NCBI RefSeq assembly: GCF_001499855.1
Contig: NZ_LQIK01000034.1
Span: 181,502-245,501 of the forward strand
Direction: 5' to 3'
From: Mycobacterium sp. GA-0227b
GTDB lineage: Bacteria; Actinomycetota; Actinomycetes; Mycobacteriales; Mycobacteriaceae
DNA length: 64,000 nucleotides
The notes beneath the pieces were generated by a model, which searched no databases, was not told where the DNA came from, and saw only the letters and a list, made by a program, of their open reading frames with translations. The number at the start of each line of letters is the position of its first letter. The stretch's first letter is position 1. Shown piece after piece: positions 8,383-17,937 of the stretch. Made by a program: the position numbers and the translations under genes.

Positions 8383-8530
8383 GCCGATTCTGCCAGGTAC
8401 CTGCGAATGACCGAAACCGGGGGAAATCAAACCTGCTGTCGACGACGTCGCCGACGGGCCACGTCCCGGCGTTGTCGTAATCGTGATCACGCCCCGCGTG
8501 CGGCGCGGGCAACACCACCCCGTCGCTGAG

Positions 8531-8536
8531 TAGCTT
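8531..8536 (+). promoter_or_regulatory. -10 element of a leaderless promoter for the NRPS-like gene
   Basis: TAGCTT lies 7 nt before the GTG at 8544. In mycobacteria this TANNNT-to-start distance puts the transcription start at or next to the start codon. Confidence 0.5.
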
Positions 8537-8543
8537 TGTAGCC

Positions 8544-11500
8544 GTGACTGGGGAGTCGGCGCCGGAAGTACCGCCTCAATATTTGTTGTCCCCGGTGGCG
8601 CCGGCGCCCCGCACGCTCATCGACATCCTCTACGAAACCGCGGGCCGCTATCCCGAAGCGCCCGCGATCGACGACGGCGAGGTGCAGCTCACCTACGCCG
8701 AACTCATCACCGACATCGAGGACAGCGTGCGGTGGCTGGCCGCGCGGGGCATCGGCCGCGGCGACCGGATCGGCGTCCGCATGCCATCGGGCAGTTACGC
8801 ACTGTACGTCGCGATCCTGGCGACCCTGGCCACCGGCGCCGCCTATGTGCCCGTCGACGCCGACGATCCGCAGGAGCGGGCCGAACTGGTGTTCACCGAG
8901 GCCAACGTGGTGGCCATCATCACCGAAGCGGGGCTTTCCCGCGGGCCCGGTTCGTCCCGGGGCTGGCGCGCGGTGTCGCCACTCGGTCGCGACGACGCGT
9001 GGATCATCTTCACGTCCGGCTCGACCGGCACCCCGAAAGGCGTCGCGGTCACCCATCGCAGCGCCGCCGCGTTCGTCGACGCCGAGGCACGAATGTTTTT
9101 GCAGGACAATCCGATCGGACCCGGCGACCGCGTGCTGGCCGGGTTGTCGGTGGCATTCGACGCGTCGTGCGAGGAGATGTGGCTGGCCTGGCGCCACGGA
9201 GCCTGCCTGGTGCCCGCGCCGCGGTCGCTGGTGCGCAGCGGAATGGATCTGGGGCCGTGGCTCGTCGCGCGCGACATCACGGTGGTGTCCACGGTGCCGA
9301 CCCTGGCCGCCCTGTGGCCGGCGGAGGCGCTCGAGGCGGTGCGCCTGCTGATCTTCGGCGGCGAAGCCTGCCCGCCCGACCTGGCGGACCGGCTCGCCGT
9401 CGAGGGCCGCGAGGTGTGGAACACCTACGGACCGACCGAGGCGACCGTCGTGGCATGCGCCGCGCGCCTGACCGGTGACGGCCCGGTGAGCATCGGGCTG
9501 CCGCTGGCCGGCTGGGACCTGGCCGTGGTCGATCGAAACGGTGAGCCGGTGCCGTACGGCGAGGTGGGCGAACTCGTGATCGCGGGGGTGGGGTTGGCGC
9601 GCTACCTGGACCCTGAGAAGGACGCGGCGAAATACGCGCCGATGCCACTGCTGGGTTGGTCGCGGGCCTACCGCAGTGGTGACCTGGTGCGGCTGGAACG
9701 CGACGGCCTCTACTTCGTCGGTCGCGCCGACGACCAGGTCAAGGTCGGCGGTCGGCGCATCGAACTGGGCGAAGTGGACGCCGCGCTGGTCAACCTGCCC
9801 GGCGTCAGCGGCGGTGCAGCGGCGGTGCGTCGAACGACCAGTGGCACCCCGCTGCTGGTCGGCTACGTCACCCTTTCGCCTGCCAGCGACGCCTCGTCGT
9901 TCGACCTCACCAAGGCGCGCATCGCGCTGGCCGAGACACTGCCGGCAGCGCTGGTCCCGCGCCTCGTGCTCGTCGACGAGCTGCCGACCCGCACCTCGGG
10001 CAAGGTCGATCGCGACGCCCTGCCGTGGCCGCTCGACCCTGCCAGAATCGACGCCGAGGACCACGGCGCCGACCTGACAGGCACGATGGGCTGGCTCGCC
10101 GGCCTCTGGCGCGACGTGCTGGGCGCCCCGGTCGACGGCCCCGAAGCGGACTTCTTCGCGCTCGGCGGCGGCTCACTGTCGGCGGCGCAACTGGTCGCCG
10201 CGCTGCGCCGGCGCCATCCTCAGGTGACCGTCGGCGACCTCTACGACCATCCCCGGCTGGGATCGCTGGCGAGCTTTCTCGATGACCTTGAACCACCACC
10301 GCAGGTGGGTCCGCGCGAGGTGAAGCCGACGTCGCGTCTCACGCAGGGGGCCCAGGTGACGTTGTCGCTCCCGCTGGCGACGCTGACCGGTCTGCAGTGG
10401 GTGGTGTGGCTGGCGTTGGCCAACAACGTTCTGGCCGGAGTCGTGCCGTGGACCGCGCCGCTGAATTGGTGGTGGGTCGGGGTGGGCTTCGTCTTGTTCG
10501 TCACGCCGATCGGCCGGATGGGCATCGCGGCGCTGTGCGCCCGACTCCTGCTCAGCGGGTTGGCGCCGGGCACCTACCGGCGCGGCGGCCCCGTCCACCT
10601 GCGGGTGTGGCTCGCCGAGCGGATCGCCGAAGCCAGCGGCGCCGAAAACCTCGCGGGCGCACCGTGGTTGGTGTTTTACGCGCGCGCACTGGGCAACAAG
10701 GTCGGCAAGGGCGTGGACCTGCACTCGACTCCGCCGGTGACCGGGATGCTCAAGCTCGGGCACCGCAGCTCGATCGAGCCGGAGGTCGATCTGTCCGGCC
10801 ACTGGATCGACGGCGACCGATTCCACGTCGGGCCGATCACCGTCGGAAACGACGCGACCGTCGGTGCGCGGACGACGCTGCTGCCTGGCGCCGTCGTCGG
10901 AAAGAACGCCGATGTGGCCCCCGGCTCCGGTGTCGTCGGCAAGGTGAAAAACGGTCAGTACTGGAAGGGTTCGCCCGCGGTGAAGTCGGGCAAGGCGCGG
11001 CACCCGTGGCCGGACCACCGCCCGCGCCGGGCCCCGCTGTGGGTAGCGGTCTATGGCGTCACGTCCCTTTTGCTCGGCGGGCTGCCGCTCCTCGCGATCG
11101 CCGTCGGGTTGGCCGTGCTGGGTTACGGCGTCCGCGATACCGCGTCGGTGACCGACGCGATCGCGCCCGCTGTCCTGTGGACGCCGGTGGCGACGCTGGC
11201 CGCGGTGGCGGCCTACGCGGTGCTCACGGTGGGCGGAGTGCGACTGCTGTCGCTGGGATTACGGGAGGGCTATCACCCGGTGCGCAGCCGCATCGGATGG
11301 CAGATCTGGGCCACCGAGCGCCTGATGGACGCCGCACGCACCTATCTCTTCCCGATTTATGCAAGCCTGCTCACGCCGTGGTGGCTGCGACTTCTCGGCG
11401 CCAAAGTGGGTCGGGGAACAGAGATTTCGACGGCGCTGCTCACCCCGAAATTCACCGTTGTGCAGGACGGTGCGTTCCTGGCCGACGACACCATGGTGGC

Positions 11501-12473
11501 GTCCTATGAACTGGGCGGCGGCTGGATCCACGTCGCGAAGGCGACAATCGGCAAGCGGGCTTTCCTCGGAAACTCGGGCATCACCCAACCGGGCCGCAGA
11601 GTGCCCGACGACGGGCTTGTCGCCGTGCTGTCGGCGGCCCCGCGCAAGGCCAAGGCGGGGTCGTCCTGGCTAGGCAGTCCGCCGGTCAGGTTGCGCCGCA
11701 AACCGACTGCGGCCGACGCGCTGCGCACCTTCGCGCCGACGGCGCGGCTGAAGCTGCTGCGCGGGCTGGTCGAGACGTGCCGCATAGTCCCGCTGATCGT
11801 GACGTTCGCCATCGGTGTCGCGGTGTTGCTCGCCTTACAGTGGCTGGCGGTGCATGCCGGTTGGGGGTGGGCTGCGCTGGCCGGCGGTGCGGTGATCCTG
11901 GCGGCCGGCGCGGTCGCCGGGATCACCGCCGTCATCGCGAAATGGCTTGTGGTCGGGCGTATCGAGGCCGACGAGCATCCGCTGTGGTCGCCGTTCGTCT
12001 GGCGTAACGAGGTCTCCGACACCTTCGTCGAAACGGTCGCCGCGCCGTGGTTCGCGCGCGCGGCCAGCGGCACGCCGGTGATGAACCTGTGGCTGCGCGC
12101 ACTGGGTGCCCGGATCGGTCGCGGCGTCTGGTGTGAGACGTACTGGCTGCCGGAGGCCGACCTGGTCACCCTCGAGACGGGCGCAACGGTCAACCGCGGC
12201 TGCGTGGTGCAGACCCACCTGTTCCACGACAGGATCATGCGGATGGACACCGTTGTGCTGGAACGCGGTTCGACACTCGGCACGCATTGTGTCGCACTGC
12301 CCGCGGCGCGTATCGGTGCGGGAGCGACCGTCGGCCCCGCTTCGCTCGTGATGCGTGGCGATGAGGTGCCGCCGTCGACGCGCTGGCAGGGCAATCCCAT
12401 CGCGCCGTGGCTTGCGCCGCGCAAGAAGCGCCGTGGCGCGTCGGCACCTTCGACCAGAACAACGGCCGCGTGA
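8544..12473 (+). CDS. NRPS-like poly-amino-acid synthetase (Pls/PosA type)
   Basis: The 1309-residue protein has an adenylation domain (about 20-510) with core motifs IFTSGSTGTPKG (about 155), NTYGPTEATV, YRSGDLVRLERDG and the A10 lysine in RTSGKVDRDALP. A carrier domain (about 515-585) has the phosphopantetheine serine in GGGSLS (about 540). The rest has three pairs of transmembrane helices (about 610-670, 835-910, 1075-1135) alternating with three hexapeptide-repeat beta-helix domains (e.g. VGNDATVGARTTLLPGAVVG). This is the epsilon-poly-lysine synthetase layout, in which the C-terminal domains join amino acids by isopeptide bonds. The amino acid used cannot be read here. It is coupled to the next two genes by GTGA overlaps. 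Confidence 0.8.
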   Translation: MTGESAPEVPPQYLLSPVAPAPRTLIDILYETAGRYPEAPAIDDGEVQLTYAELITDIEDSVRWLAARGIGRGDRIGVRMPSGSYALYVAILATLATGAAYVPVDADDPQERAELVFTEANVVAIITEAGLSRGPGSSRGWRAVSPLGRDDAWIIFTSGSTGTPKGVAVTHRSAAAFVDAEARMFLQDNPIGPGDRVLAGLSVAFDASCEEMWLAWRHGACLVPAPRSLVRSGMDLGPWLVARDITVVSTVPTLAALWPAEALEAVRLLIFGGEACPPDLADRLAVEGREVWNTYGPTEATVVACAARLTGDGPVSIGLPLAGWDLAVVDRNGEPVPYGEVGELVIAGVGLARYLDPEKDAAKYAPMPLLGWSRAYRSGDLVRLERDGLYFVGRADDQVKVGGRRIELGEVDAALVNLPGVSGGAAAVRRTTSGTPLLVGYVTLSPASDASSFDLTKARIALAETLPAALVPRLVLVDELPTRTSGKVDRDALPWPLDPARIDAEDHGADLTGTMGWLAGLWRDVLGAPVDGPEADFFALGGGSLSAAQLVAALRRRHPQVTVGDLYDHPRLGSLASFLDDLEPPPQVGPREVKPTSRLTQGAQVTLSLPLATLTGLQWVVWLALANNVLAGVVPWTAPLNWWWVGVGFVLFVTPIGRMGIAALCARLLLSGLAPGTYRRGGPVHLRVWLAERIAEASGAENLAGAPWLVFYARALGNKVGKGVDLHSTPPVTGMLKLGHRSSIEPEVDLSGHWIDGDRFHVGPITVGNDATVGARTTLLPGAVVGKNADVAPGSGVVGKVKNGQYWKGSPAVKSGKARHPWPDHRPRRAPLWVAVYGVTSLLLGGLPLLAIAVGLAVLGYGVRDTASVTDAIAPAVLWTPVATLAAVAAYAVLTVGGVRLLSLGLREGYHPVRSRIGWQIWATERLMDAARTYLFPIYASLLTPWWLRLLGAKVGRGTEISTALLTPKFTVVQDGAFLADDTMVASYELGGGWIHVAKATIGKRAFLGNSGITQPGRRVPDDGLVAVLSAAPRKAKAGSSWLGSPPVRLRRKPTAADALRTFAPTARLKLLRGLVETCRIVPLIVTFAIGVAVLLALQWLAVHAGWGWAALAGGAVILAAGAVAGITAVIAKWLVVGRIEADEHPLWSPFVWRNEVSDTFVETVAAPWFARAASGTPVMNLWLRALGARIGRGVWCETYWLPEADLVTLETGATVNRGCVVQTHLFHDRIMRMDTVVLERGSTLGTHCVALPAARIGAGATVGPASLVMRGDEVPPSTRWQGNPIAPWLAPRKKRRGASAPSTRTTAA

Positions 12474-13825
12474 CGAGCAGCAAGAAGGCCGCGGACGGGA
12501 GGAGCGGAGGTGCCGGAGCGCCGGTCATCGACCCGTACGTACCGGCCAGCGGCAACTTCGGTTACCGGGTGTCGCGCTATGAACTCGATCTTGAGTACAA
12601 GGTGGCGATCAACCGGCTCGCAGGCACGGCGACGATCACCGCGATGACGCTTGCAGCGTTGCGCACCTTCACCCTCGACCTCAGCAACAAGCTGTCGGCG
12701 ACGAAGGTGACCGTCAATGACGCCCGCCCGCAACGGTTTCACACCTCGGCGGGCAAACTGCACATCACATTGCGTGGCACGCTGCCGGCCGGCGCGGCGA
12801 TGACGATCGTCGTGCGCTACGGCGGGGTTCCGCGGCCAATCCGTTCGCTGTGGGGTGACGTCGGGTTCGAGGAACTGACCGACGGCGCCCTGGTCGCCGG
12901 CCAGCCGAACGGTGCACAGTCATGGTTTCCCTGCGACGACCACCCGAGCGCGAAGGCGAGCTTTCGCATCCAGATCACCACCGAGAGCCCGTATCGCGCG
13001 ATCGCCAACGGCGAGTTGGTGTCGCGGCGTGCGCGGGCCGGGATGACGACGTGGACCTACGAGCTGCCGGAGCCGACGTCGACATATTTGGTCACGGTGC
13101 AGATCGGGATGTACGACCGGCATCGCATGGCCAAGAACGGCATTCCGATCGACGCAGTGCTGCCGGACCGGTTGCGCGGCAACTTCGAACACGACTTCGC
13201 CCGACAGCCGCAGATGATGAAGCTGTTTGTCAAGTTGTTCGGCCCCTACCCGCTGAGCGGGGGTTACACCGTCGTGGTCACCGACGACGAACTCGAGATT
13301 CCCTTGGAGGCGCAAGGTATTTCGATCTTCGGCGCCAACCACTGCGACGGCAGCCGCGGCGCCGAGCGGCTCATCGCGCATGAACTCGCCCATCAGTGGT
13401 TCGGCAACTCGGTGACCGCGAAACGGTGGCGGCACATCTGGCTGCACGAGGGCTTCGCCTGCTACGCCGAGTGGCTGTGGTCGGAGAACTCCGGCGGCCG
13501 CAGCGCCGGCGACTGGGCGCGGCACTACCATCAGCGGCTCGCAAGCTCGCGGCAGGACCTCGTCCTCGCCGATCCCGGTCCACGGGACATGTTCGACGAC
13601 CGGGTGTACAAACGCGGCGCGCTCACGCTGCACGTACTGCGGCACCATCTCGGCGATACCAACTTCTTTGCCCTACTGCAGGATTGGACTGCGCGCTATC
13701 GGCACAGCACCGTGGTGACCGACGATTTCACCGGCCTGGCATCGCATTACACGAACACGTCACTGCGACCATTGTGGGACCGCTGGTTGTATTCGACGGA
13801 CCTTCCCGCGCTGGAGCCGTCGTGA
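12470..13825 (+). CDS. M1-family aminopeptidase-like metalloprotein
   Basis: The 451-residue protein resembles the N-terminal and catalytic domains of aminopeptidase N. The zinc motif HELAHQWFGN starts at residue 304 and the third ligand Glu is in WLHEGFACYAEWLW about 19 residues later. The exopeptidase-type substrate motif is altered to LEAQGISIF instead of GAMEN. No signal peptide is visible, and the long C-terminal helical domain of PepN is missing. The GTG at 12470 overlaps the synthetase stop (GTGA). Coupling to a poly-amino-acid synthetase suggests trimming or turnover of its product, which is an inference. Confidence 0.8.
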   Translation: MTSSKKAADGRSGGAGAPVIDPYVPASGNFGYRVSRYELDLEYKVAINRLAGTATITAMTLAALRTFTLDLSNKLSATKVTVNDARPQRFHTSAGKLHITLRGTLPAGAAMTIVVRYGGVPRPIRSLWGDVGFEELTDGALVAGQPNGAQSWFPCDDHPSAKASFRIQITTESPYRAIANGELVSRRARAGMTTWTYELPEPTSTYLVTVQIGMYDRHRMAKNGIPIDAVLPDRLRGNFEHDFARQPQMMKLFVKLFGPYPLSGGYTVVVTDDELEIPLEAQGISIFGANHCDGSRGAERLIAHELAHQWFGNSVTAKRWRHIWLHEGFACYAEWLWSENSGGRSAGDWARHYHQRLASSRQDLVLADPGPRDMFDDRVYKRGALTLHVLRHHLGDTNFFALLQDWTARYRHSTVVTDDFTGLASHYTNTSLRPLWDRWLYSTDLPALEPS

Positions 13826-15099
13826 CCGATGCGGGCGCGCCGTTCGATGCGCTCAGCGCAAGCGGCACATCGCCGACCGGTCCGGTCGCTCGCAGCAGCG
13901 TCGCTCGGGTCGGTGCGGCGACTGCCGTGTCCGCGCTGTGCGGTTACGCGGTGCTGTATCTGGCAGCCCGCGACCTCGAACCAGCGGGCTTCTCGGTGTT
14001 CGGGGTGTTCTGGGGAGCGTTCGGACTCGTCACGGGCGCGGCGTTCGGCCTGCTGCAGGAGGCCACCCGGGAGGTGCGCACCGCCGGTGATCTCGAGGCA
14101 GCCGACGGGCCACACACCCGTCCGGTGCGGGTTGCCGCCGTCGTCGGCGTCGTGTCGGCAGCGGCGATCGCGGTGAGCTCACCGCTGTGGTCGGAGCATG
14201 TGTTCGTCGAATCACGGTGGCTCTCGATCGCGTTGCTGGCCGTCGGGCTGGCCGGGTTCTGTTTGCACGCAACGCTGCTCGGGATGCTGGCGGGGTTGAA
14301 CCGATGGACGGCCTACGGCTCGCTGATGGTGACCGACGCCGGGCTGCGGGTGCTGGTGGCCATCGCGACGTTTCTGATCGGCTGGGGGCTGGTCGGCTAC
14401 CTGTGGGCCACCGTGGCGGGTGCGGTGGCATGGCTGCTCATGTTGATCGCCTCACCCACCACCCGGCACGCCGCCGGCCTGCTGACCCCGGTTCGCACCG
14501 CGACGTTCCTGCGCGGCGCGATGCACTCGATCGCCGCCGCGGGCGCCAGCGCGATCCTCGTGATGGGCTTTCCCGTGCTGCTCAAGGCGACCTCGGGCGA
14601 GCTCGGCGCGGCCGGAGGTGTGGTGATCCTCGCCGTGACGCTGACCCGGGCGCCGCTGCTCGTTCCGCTCACGGCGATGCAGGGGAACCTGATCGCCCAC
14701 TTCGTCGACCAGCGCGCGCACCGGTTGCGAGCGCTGGCGGCCCCTTCGGTCCTCGTCGTCGGCGTGGGTTCGCTGGGCATGCTCGCCGCGTGGATGGTCG
14801 GGCCGTGGTTGCTGCGCAGCGGGTTCGGCGCGGAGTACCGGGCCGACGGCGCGCTGCTGGCCTGGCTGACGGCCGGGGCGACCGCGATTGCGTTGCTCAC
14901 ACTGACCGGTGCGGCGGCGGTGGCGGCGTCGCTGCACCGCGCGTACTCGCTGGGCTGGGTGTCGGCCACGGTTGCCTCGACGCTGTTGCTGCTGCTACCG
15001 CTCGACCTGCAGACCCGCACCGTGTTCGCGCTGATGTGCGGGCCGCTGGTCGGTATCGCGGTGCACCTGCGCGCGCTGTCACGCAAGCGCACAGGGTGA
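13822..15099 (+). CDS. Polysaccharide-type lipid flippase-like membrane protein (Rv3630-like)
   Basis: The 425-residue polytopic membrane protein has about 12 hydrophobic segments, with charged interruptions as in the MATE/Wzx (MOP) superfamily. Helix 1 begins near residue 35 (VGAATAVSALCGYAVLYLAA). Mycobacterial orthologues at this place (Rv3630) are uncharacterised. The GTG at 13822 overlaps the previous stop (GTGA), giving a three-gene coupled set. By family it would move a lipid-linked substrate across the membrane. The neighbours suggest an envelope polymer, but no substrate is indicated by the sequence. Confidence 0.7.
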   Translation: MTDAGAPFDALSASGTSPTGPVARSSVARVGAATAVSALCGYAVLYLAARDLEPAGFSVFGVFWGAFGLVTGAAFGLLQEATREVRTAGDLEAADGPHTRPVRVAAVVGVVSAAAIAVSSPLWSEHVFVESRWLSIALLAVGLAGFCLHATLLGMLAGLNRWTAYGSLMVTDAGLRVLVAIATFLIGWGLVGYLWATVAGAVAWLLMLIASPTTRHAAGLLTPVRTATFLRGAMHSIAAAGASAILVMGFPVLLKATSGELGAAGGVVILAVTLTRAPLLVPLTAMQGNLIAHFVDQRAHRLRALAAPSVLVVGVGSLGMLAAWMVGPWLLRSGFGAEYRADGALLAWLTAGATAIALLTLTGAAAVAASLHRAYSLGWVSATVASTLLLLLPLDLQTRTVFALMCGPLVGIAVHLRALSRKRTG

Positions 15100-15124
15100 T
15101 CGAGGGTGCGGATCGAGATCGTCC

Positions 15125-15130
15125 GTATGC
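15125..15130 (+). promoter_or_regulatory. Possible -10 element before galE
   Basis: TATGCT lies 31 nt upstream of the galE ATG, in the 62-bp gap after the flippase gene. A start about 7 nt downstream would give a short leader carrying the GAGG ribosome site just before ATG. No convincing -35 was seen. Confidence 0.4.
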
Positions 15131-15161
15131 TGGCCCCCGTTCCGAGGGTGAGGATGATCGA

Positions 15162-16139
15162 ATGACTTGGCTGGTGACCGGCGGCGCGGGATATATCGGT
15201 TCGCATGTCGTGCGCGCTTTCTCGGCCGCCGACATGCCTGTGGTGGTGATCGACGACCTCTCAACCGGCCTCGAGCGATTCGTTCCGTCGGACGTCCCTC
15301 TGGTGCGCGGCAGCCTGCTCGATGGTCAACTTGTCGCCCGTACCCTCGCCGAGCATCGCGTGGCCGGCGTCGTACACATCGCGGGCTTCAAGTACGCAGG
15401 TGTCTCGGTGCAACAACCGCTACACACCTACGAGCAGAACGTCTCGGCGACGGTCACGCTGCTCCAGGCGATGGAAGCCGCCGGCACCGACAAAATTGTG
15501 TTCTCGTCCAGCGCGGCCACCTACGGAACACCGGATGTCGACATCGTCACCGAGCAGACGCCGACAGCACCCGAATCGCCCTACGGCGTCAGTAAGCTCG
15601 TGGGGGAGTGGATCATTCGCGACACTGCCCGTGCGTGCGGGCTGCGGCACACGAGCCTGCGTTACTTCAACGTGGTCGGCTCCGGGGCGGAGGATCTGTT
15701 CGACGTCAGCCCGCACAATCTGTTTCCTCTCGTGTTCGACATGCTCTGTCGCGGAGAGACTCCGCGGATCAACGGTGCCGACTACCCGACGCCGGACGGC
15801 ACCTGCGTGCGTGACTACATCCACGTGTCGGATCTGGCGCTTGCGCATGTCGCCGCGGCGAGACGATTGGCCGCCGGCGAGCCGATCGAACCCGTCTACA
15901 ACCTCGGCAGCGGCAGCGGCACCTCGGTTCGCGAGATCATGACGACGATCCGCGATGTCACCGGCTTCGATTTCGAGCCGATCATCGCCGCGCGCCGACC
16001 CGGTGACCCAGCGCGCATCGTCGCGTCGGGTGATCTGGCGGCGCGCGACCTGGACTGGCAGATGCGGCACTCGCTGGAGGAAATGGTGCGGTCTGCCTGG
16101 ACCGCTCGCCGGCAAGCAGGGGATGCGTATCCCCGGTAA
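15162..16139 (+). CDS. galE: UDP-glucose 4-epimerase (GalE1-like)
   Basis: This extended short-chain dehydrogenase has 325 residues. It has the NAD-binding GGAGYIGSH at residues 7-15, a Ser-Ala-Ala-Thr active-site region (SSSAATYG) and the YGVSK catalytic Tyr/Lys near residue 147. In mycobacteria it supplies UDP-galactose for galactan, and through it the arabinogalactan precursor. The ATG at 15162 follows GAGGATGATCGA. Its end overlaps the next gene by 17 bp. M. tuberculosis Rv3634c is the positional counterpart but is described on the opposite strand there, so the local order has been rearranged. Confidence 0.9.
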   Translation: MTWLVTGGAGYIGSHVVRAFSAADMPVVVIDDLSTGLERFVPSDVPLVRGSLLDGQLVARTLAEHRVAGVVHIAGFKYAGVSVQQPLHTYEQNVSATVTLLQAMEAAGTDKIVFSSSAATYGTPDVDIVTEQTPTAPESPYGVSKLVGEWIIRDTARACGLRHTSLRYFNVVGSGAEDLFDVSPHNLFPLVFDMLCRGETPRINGADYPTPDGTCVRDYIHVSDLALAHVAAARRLAAGEPIEPVYNLGSGSGTSVREIMTTIRDVTGFDFEPIIAARRPGDPARIVASGDLAARDLDWQMRHSLEEMVRSAWTARRQAGDAYPR

Positions 16140-17913
16140 CGCTTGGCTGGGCACCTGGGTCGCTCGCACCGCCGTCGTCCTGATCGTCGTGCAGTTGGCG
16201 ATCCGGGCGGTACTTGCGTTCGGCGGCTACTTCTACTGGGACGATCTGATCCTGATCGGTCGCGCCGGCACGCAACCACTGCTGTCGCCGGCATATCTGT
16301 TCGACGACCACGACGGCCACGTCATGCCCGCGGCGTTCCTCGTCGCGGGCGGCATCACCCGGTTGGCGCCGCTGAACTGGGTCGGCCCGGCGATCAGCCT
16401 GCTGATCCTGCAGTTGCTGGCCTCGTTGGCGTTGCTGCGGGCCCTGCACGTGATCCTCGGTTGGCGGCCGGTGTTGTTGCTGCCGTTGACCTTCGCGCTG
16501 TTCACGCCGCTGGCGGTGCCCGGATTCGCGTGGTGGGCCGCGGCGCTGAACTCGCTGCCGATGCTGGCCGCGATGGCATGGGTGTGCGGCGACGCGATCC
16601 TGTTGGTGCGCACCGGTAGAAGGCGTTACGCGGCGACGGGTTTGTTGGTGTACGTCGGCGGATTGTTGTTTTTCGAGAAGGCGGCGGTGATCCCGTTCGT
16701 CGCGTTCGCGGTGGCGGCGCTGTTGGCGCATGTGACCGATACCGCATCGGTGAAAGCGGTGTGGCGCAGAGGTCTCCGCCTGTGGGTGCCGTCCCTGCTG
16801 ATTACGGCCGGATGGATCGCCGTCTACCTCGTGGTGGTCGACCAGAAGCGCTGGAGCCTGGACCTGGCGATGACGTGGGACCTGCTCGCACGGTCGGTGA
16901 CGCACGGAATCGTGCCGGGCCTGGTCGGCGGCCCGTGGGATTGGCAGCGCTGGGCCCCGGCATCGCCGTGGGCGACACCGCCGCTGACTGTGATGGTGCT
17001 GGGATGGGTGGCGCTGGCCGCGGTGGTTGCGGTGACGATGCTGCGCAAGCGGCGCATCGGCGCGGTGTGGCTGGTGGCGGCGGGCTACGCGGTGGCCTGC
17101 CAGATCCCGATCTACCTGATGCGCTCGTCGCAGTTCACCGCTTTGGAGCTGGCGCAGACGCTGCGGTATCTGCCGGATCTCGTCGTCGTGCTGGCGCTGC
17201 TGGCGGCGGTCGGATTGTGCGCGCCGAACCGGGAGGGGTCGGAATGGCTGGACGCGTCGCGCACCCGCACGGCCGTGATCTGTTCGCTGACCGCAGCATT
17301 CGTGGCGAGCAGCCTGTACTCGACCGCGACGTTTCTGACGAGTTGGCGCGACAACCCGGCGCAACCGTATCTGCAGAATGCGGTGGCGGGGTTGGCCGAG
17401 GCCGCCCGGACGTCCGATGCGCCGATGCTCGACCAGGAGGTCGACCCCATGGTGTTGCAACGGGTGGTGGGCCCGGAGAACCGCGCCAGCCACATGTTCG
17501 CGCTGCTCCCGCATCGTCCTGAATTCGCCACGGCCACACCGGAATTGCGCATGCTGGACAATACGGGTCGCGTGGTCGACGGCAAGGTCACGTGGGTGCG
17601 CAGCATCGCACCGGGCCCCGCGCCGGGTTGCGGATACCTGGTGCAACCCGATGCCCCGGTCCGGATGCCGTTGGACGGCCCGCTGCTGCCGGCCGACTGG
17701 ACGGCAGAGATCAATTACCTGGCCAACAGCGACGGCTCGATGATGATGTCGCTGTCGGAGGGCCAGGAGGTCAAGGTGCCGGTCCGGCCCGGGCTGAACC
17801 GGGTGTTCGTCCGACTCCCTGGTGCCGGAGACGCGATCGAAGTACGCGCGAACACCGCGGCGTTGTCGGTGTGCATCGCCTCTGGGCCGGTCGGATTCGT
17901 GGCGCCGAGGTAG
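16123..17913 (+). CDS. GT-C-like multi-spanning membrane protein (Rv3635-like)
   Basis: The 596-residue protein has about ten transmembrane segments in the first 430 residues and then a C-terminal extracytoplasmic domain of about 165 residues. The first loop carries YFYWDDLILIG, an acidic Asp-Asp pair where GT-C glycosyltransferases keep their catalytic/metal acids. These enzymes use polyprenyl-phosphate sugars as donors. The M. tuberculosis counterpart is a conserved membrane protein. I infer an envelope-sugar transfer role from the fold-type motif and the galE overlap, but the donor is unknown. The ATG at 16123 (MRIPGNAWLG) was chosen, inside the galE end. Confidence 0.7.
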   Translation: MRIPGNAWLGTWVARTAVVLIVVQLAIRAVLAFGGYFYWDDLILIGRAGTQPLLSPAYLFDDHDGHVMPAAFLVAGGITRLAPLNWVGPAISLLILQLLASLALLRALHVILGWRPVLLLPLTFALFTPLAVPGFAWWAAALNSLPMLAAMAWVCGDAILLVRTGRRRYAATGLLVYVGGLLFFEKAAVIPFVAFAVAALLAHVTDTASVKAVWRRGLRLWVPSLLITAGWIAVYLVVVDQKRWSLDLAMTWDLLARSVTHGIVPGLVGGPWDWQRWAPASPWATPPLTVMVLGWVALAAVVAVTMLRKRRIGAVWLVAAGYAVACQIPIYLMRSSQFTALELAQTLRYLPDLVVVLALLAAVGLCAPNREGSEWLDASRTRTAVICSLTAAFVASSLYSTATFLTSWRDNPAQPYLQNAVAGLAEAARTSDAPMLDQEVDPMVLQRVVGPENRASHMFALLPHRPEFATATPELRMLDNTGRVVDGKVTWVRSIAPGPAPGCGYLVQPDAPVRMPLDGPLLPADWTAEINYLANSDGSMMMSLSEGQEVKVPVRPGLNRVFVRLPGAGDAIEVRANTAALSVCIASGPVGFVAPR

Positions 17914-17937
17914 CCGGCGGGCTGAGATACTTGACCG

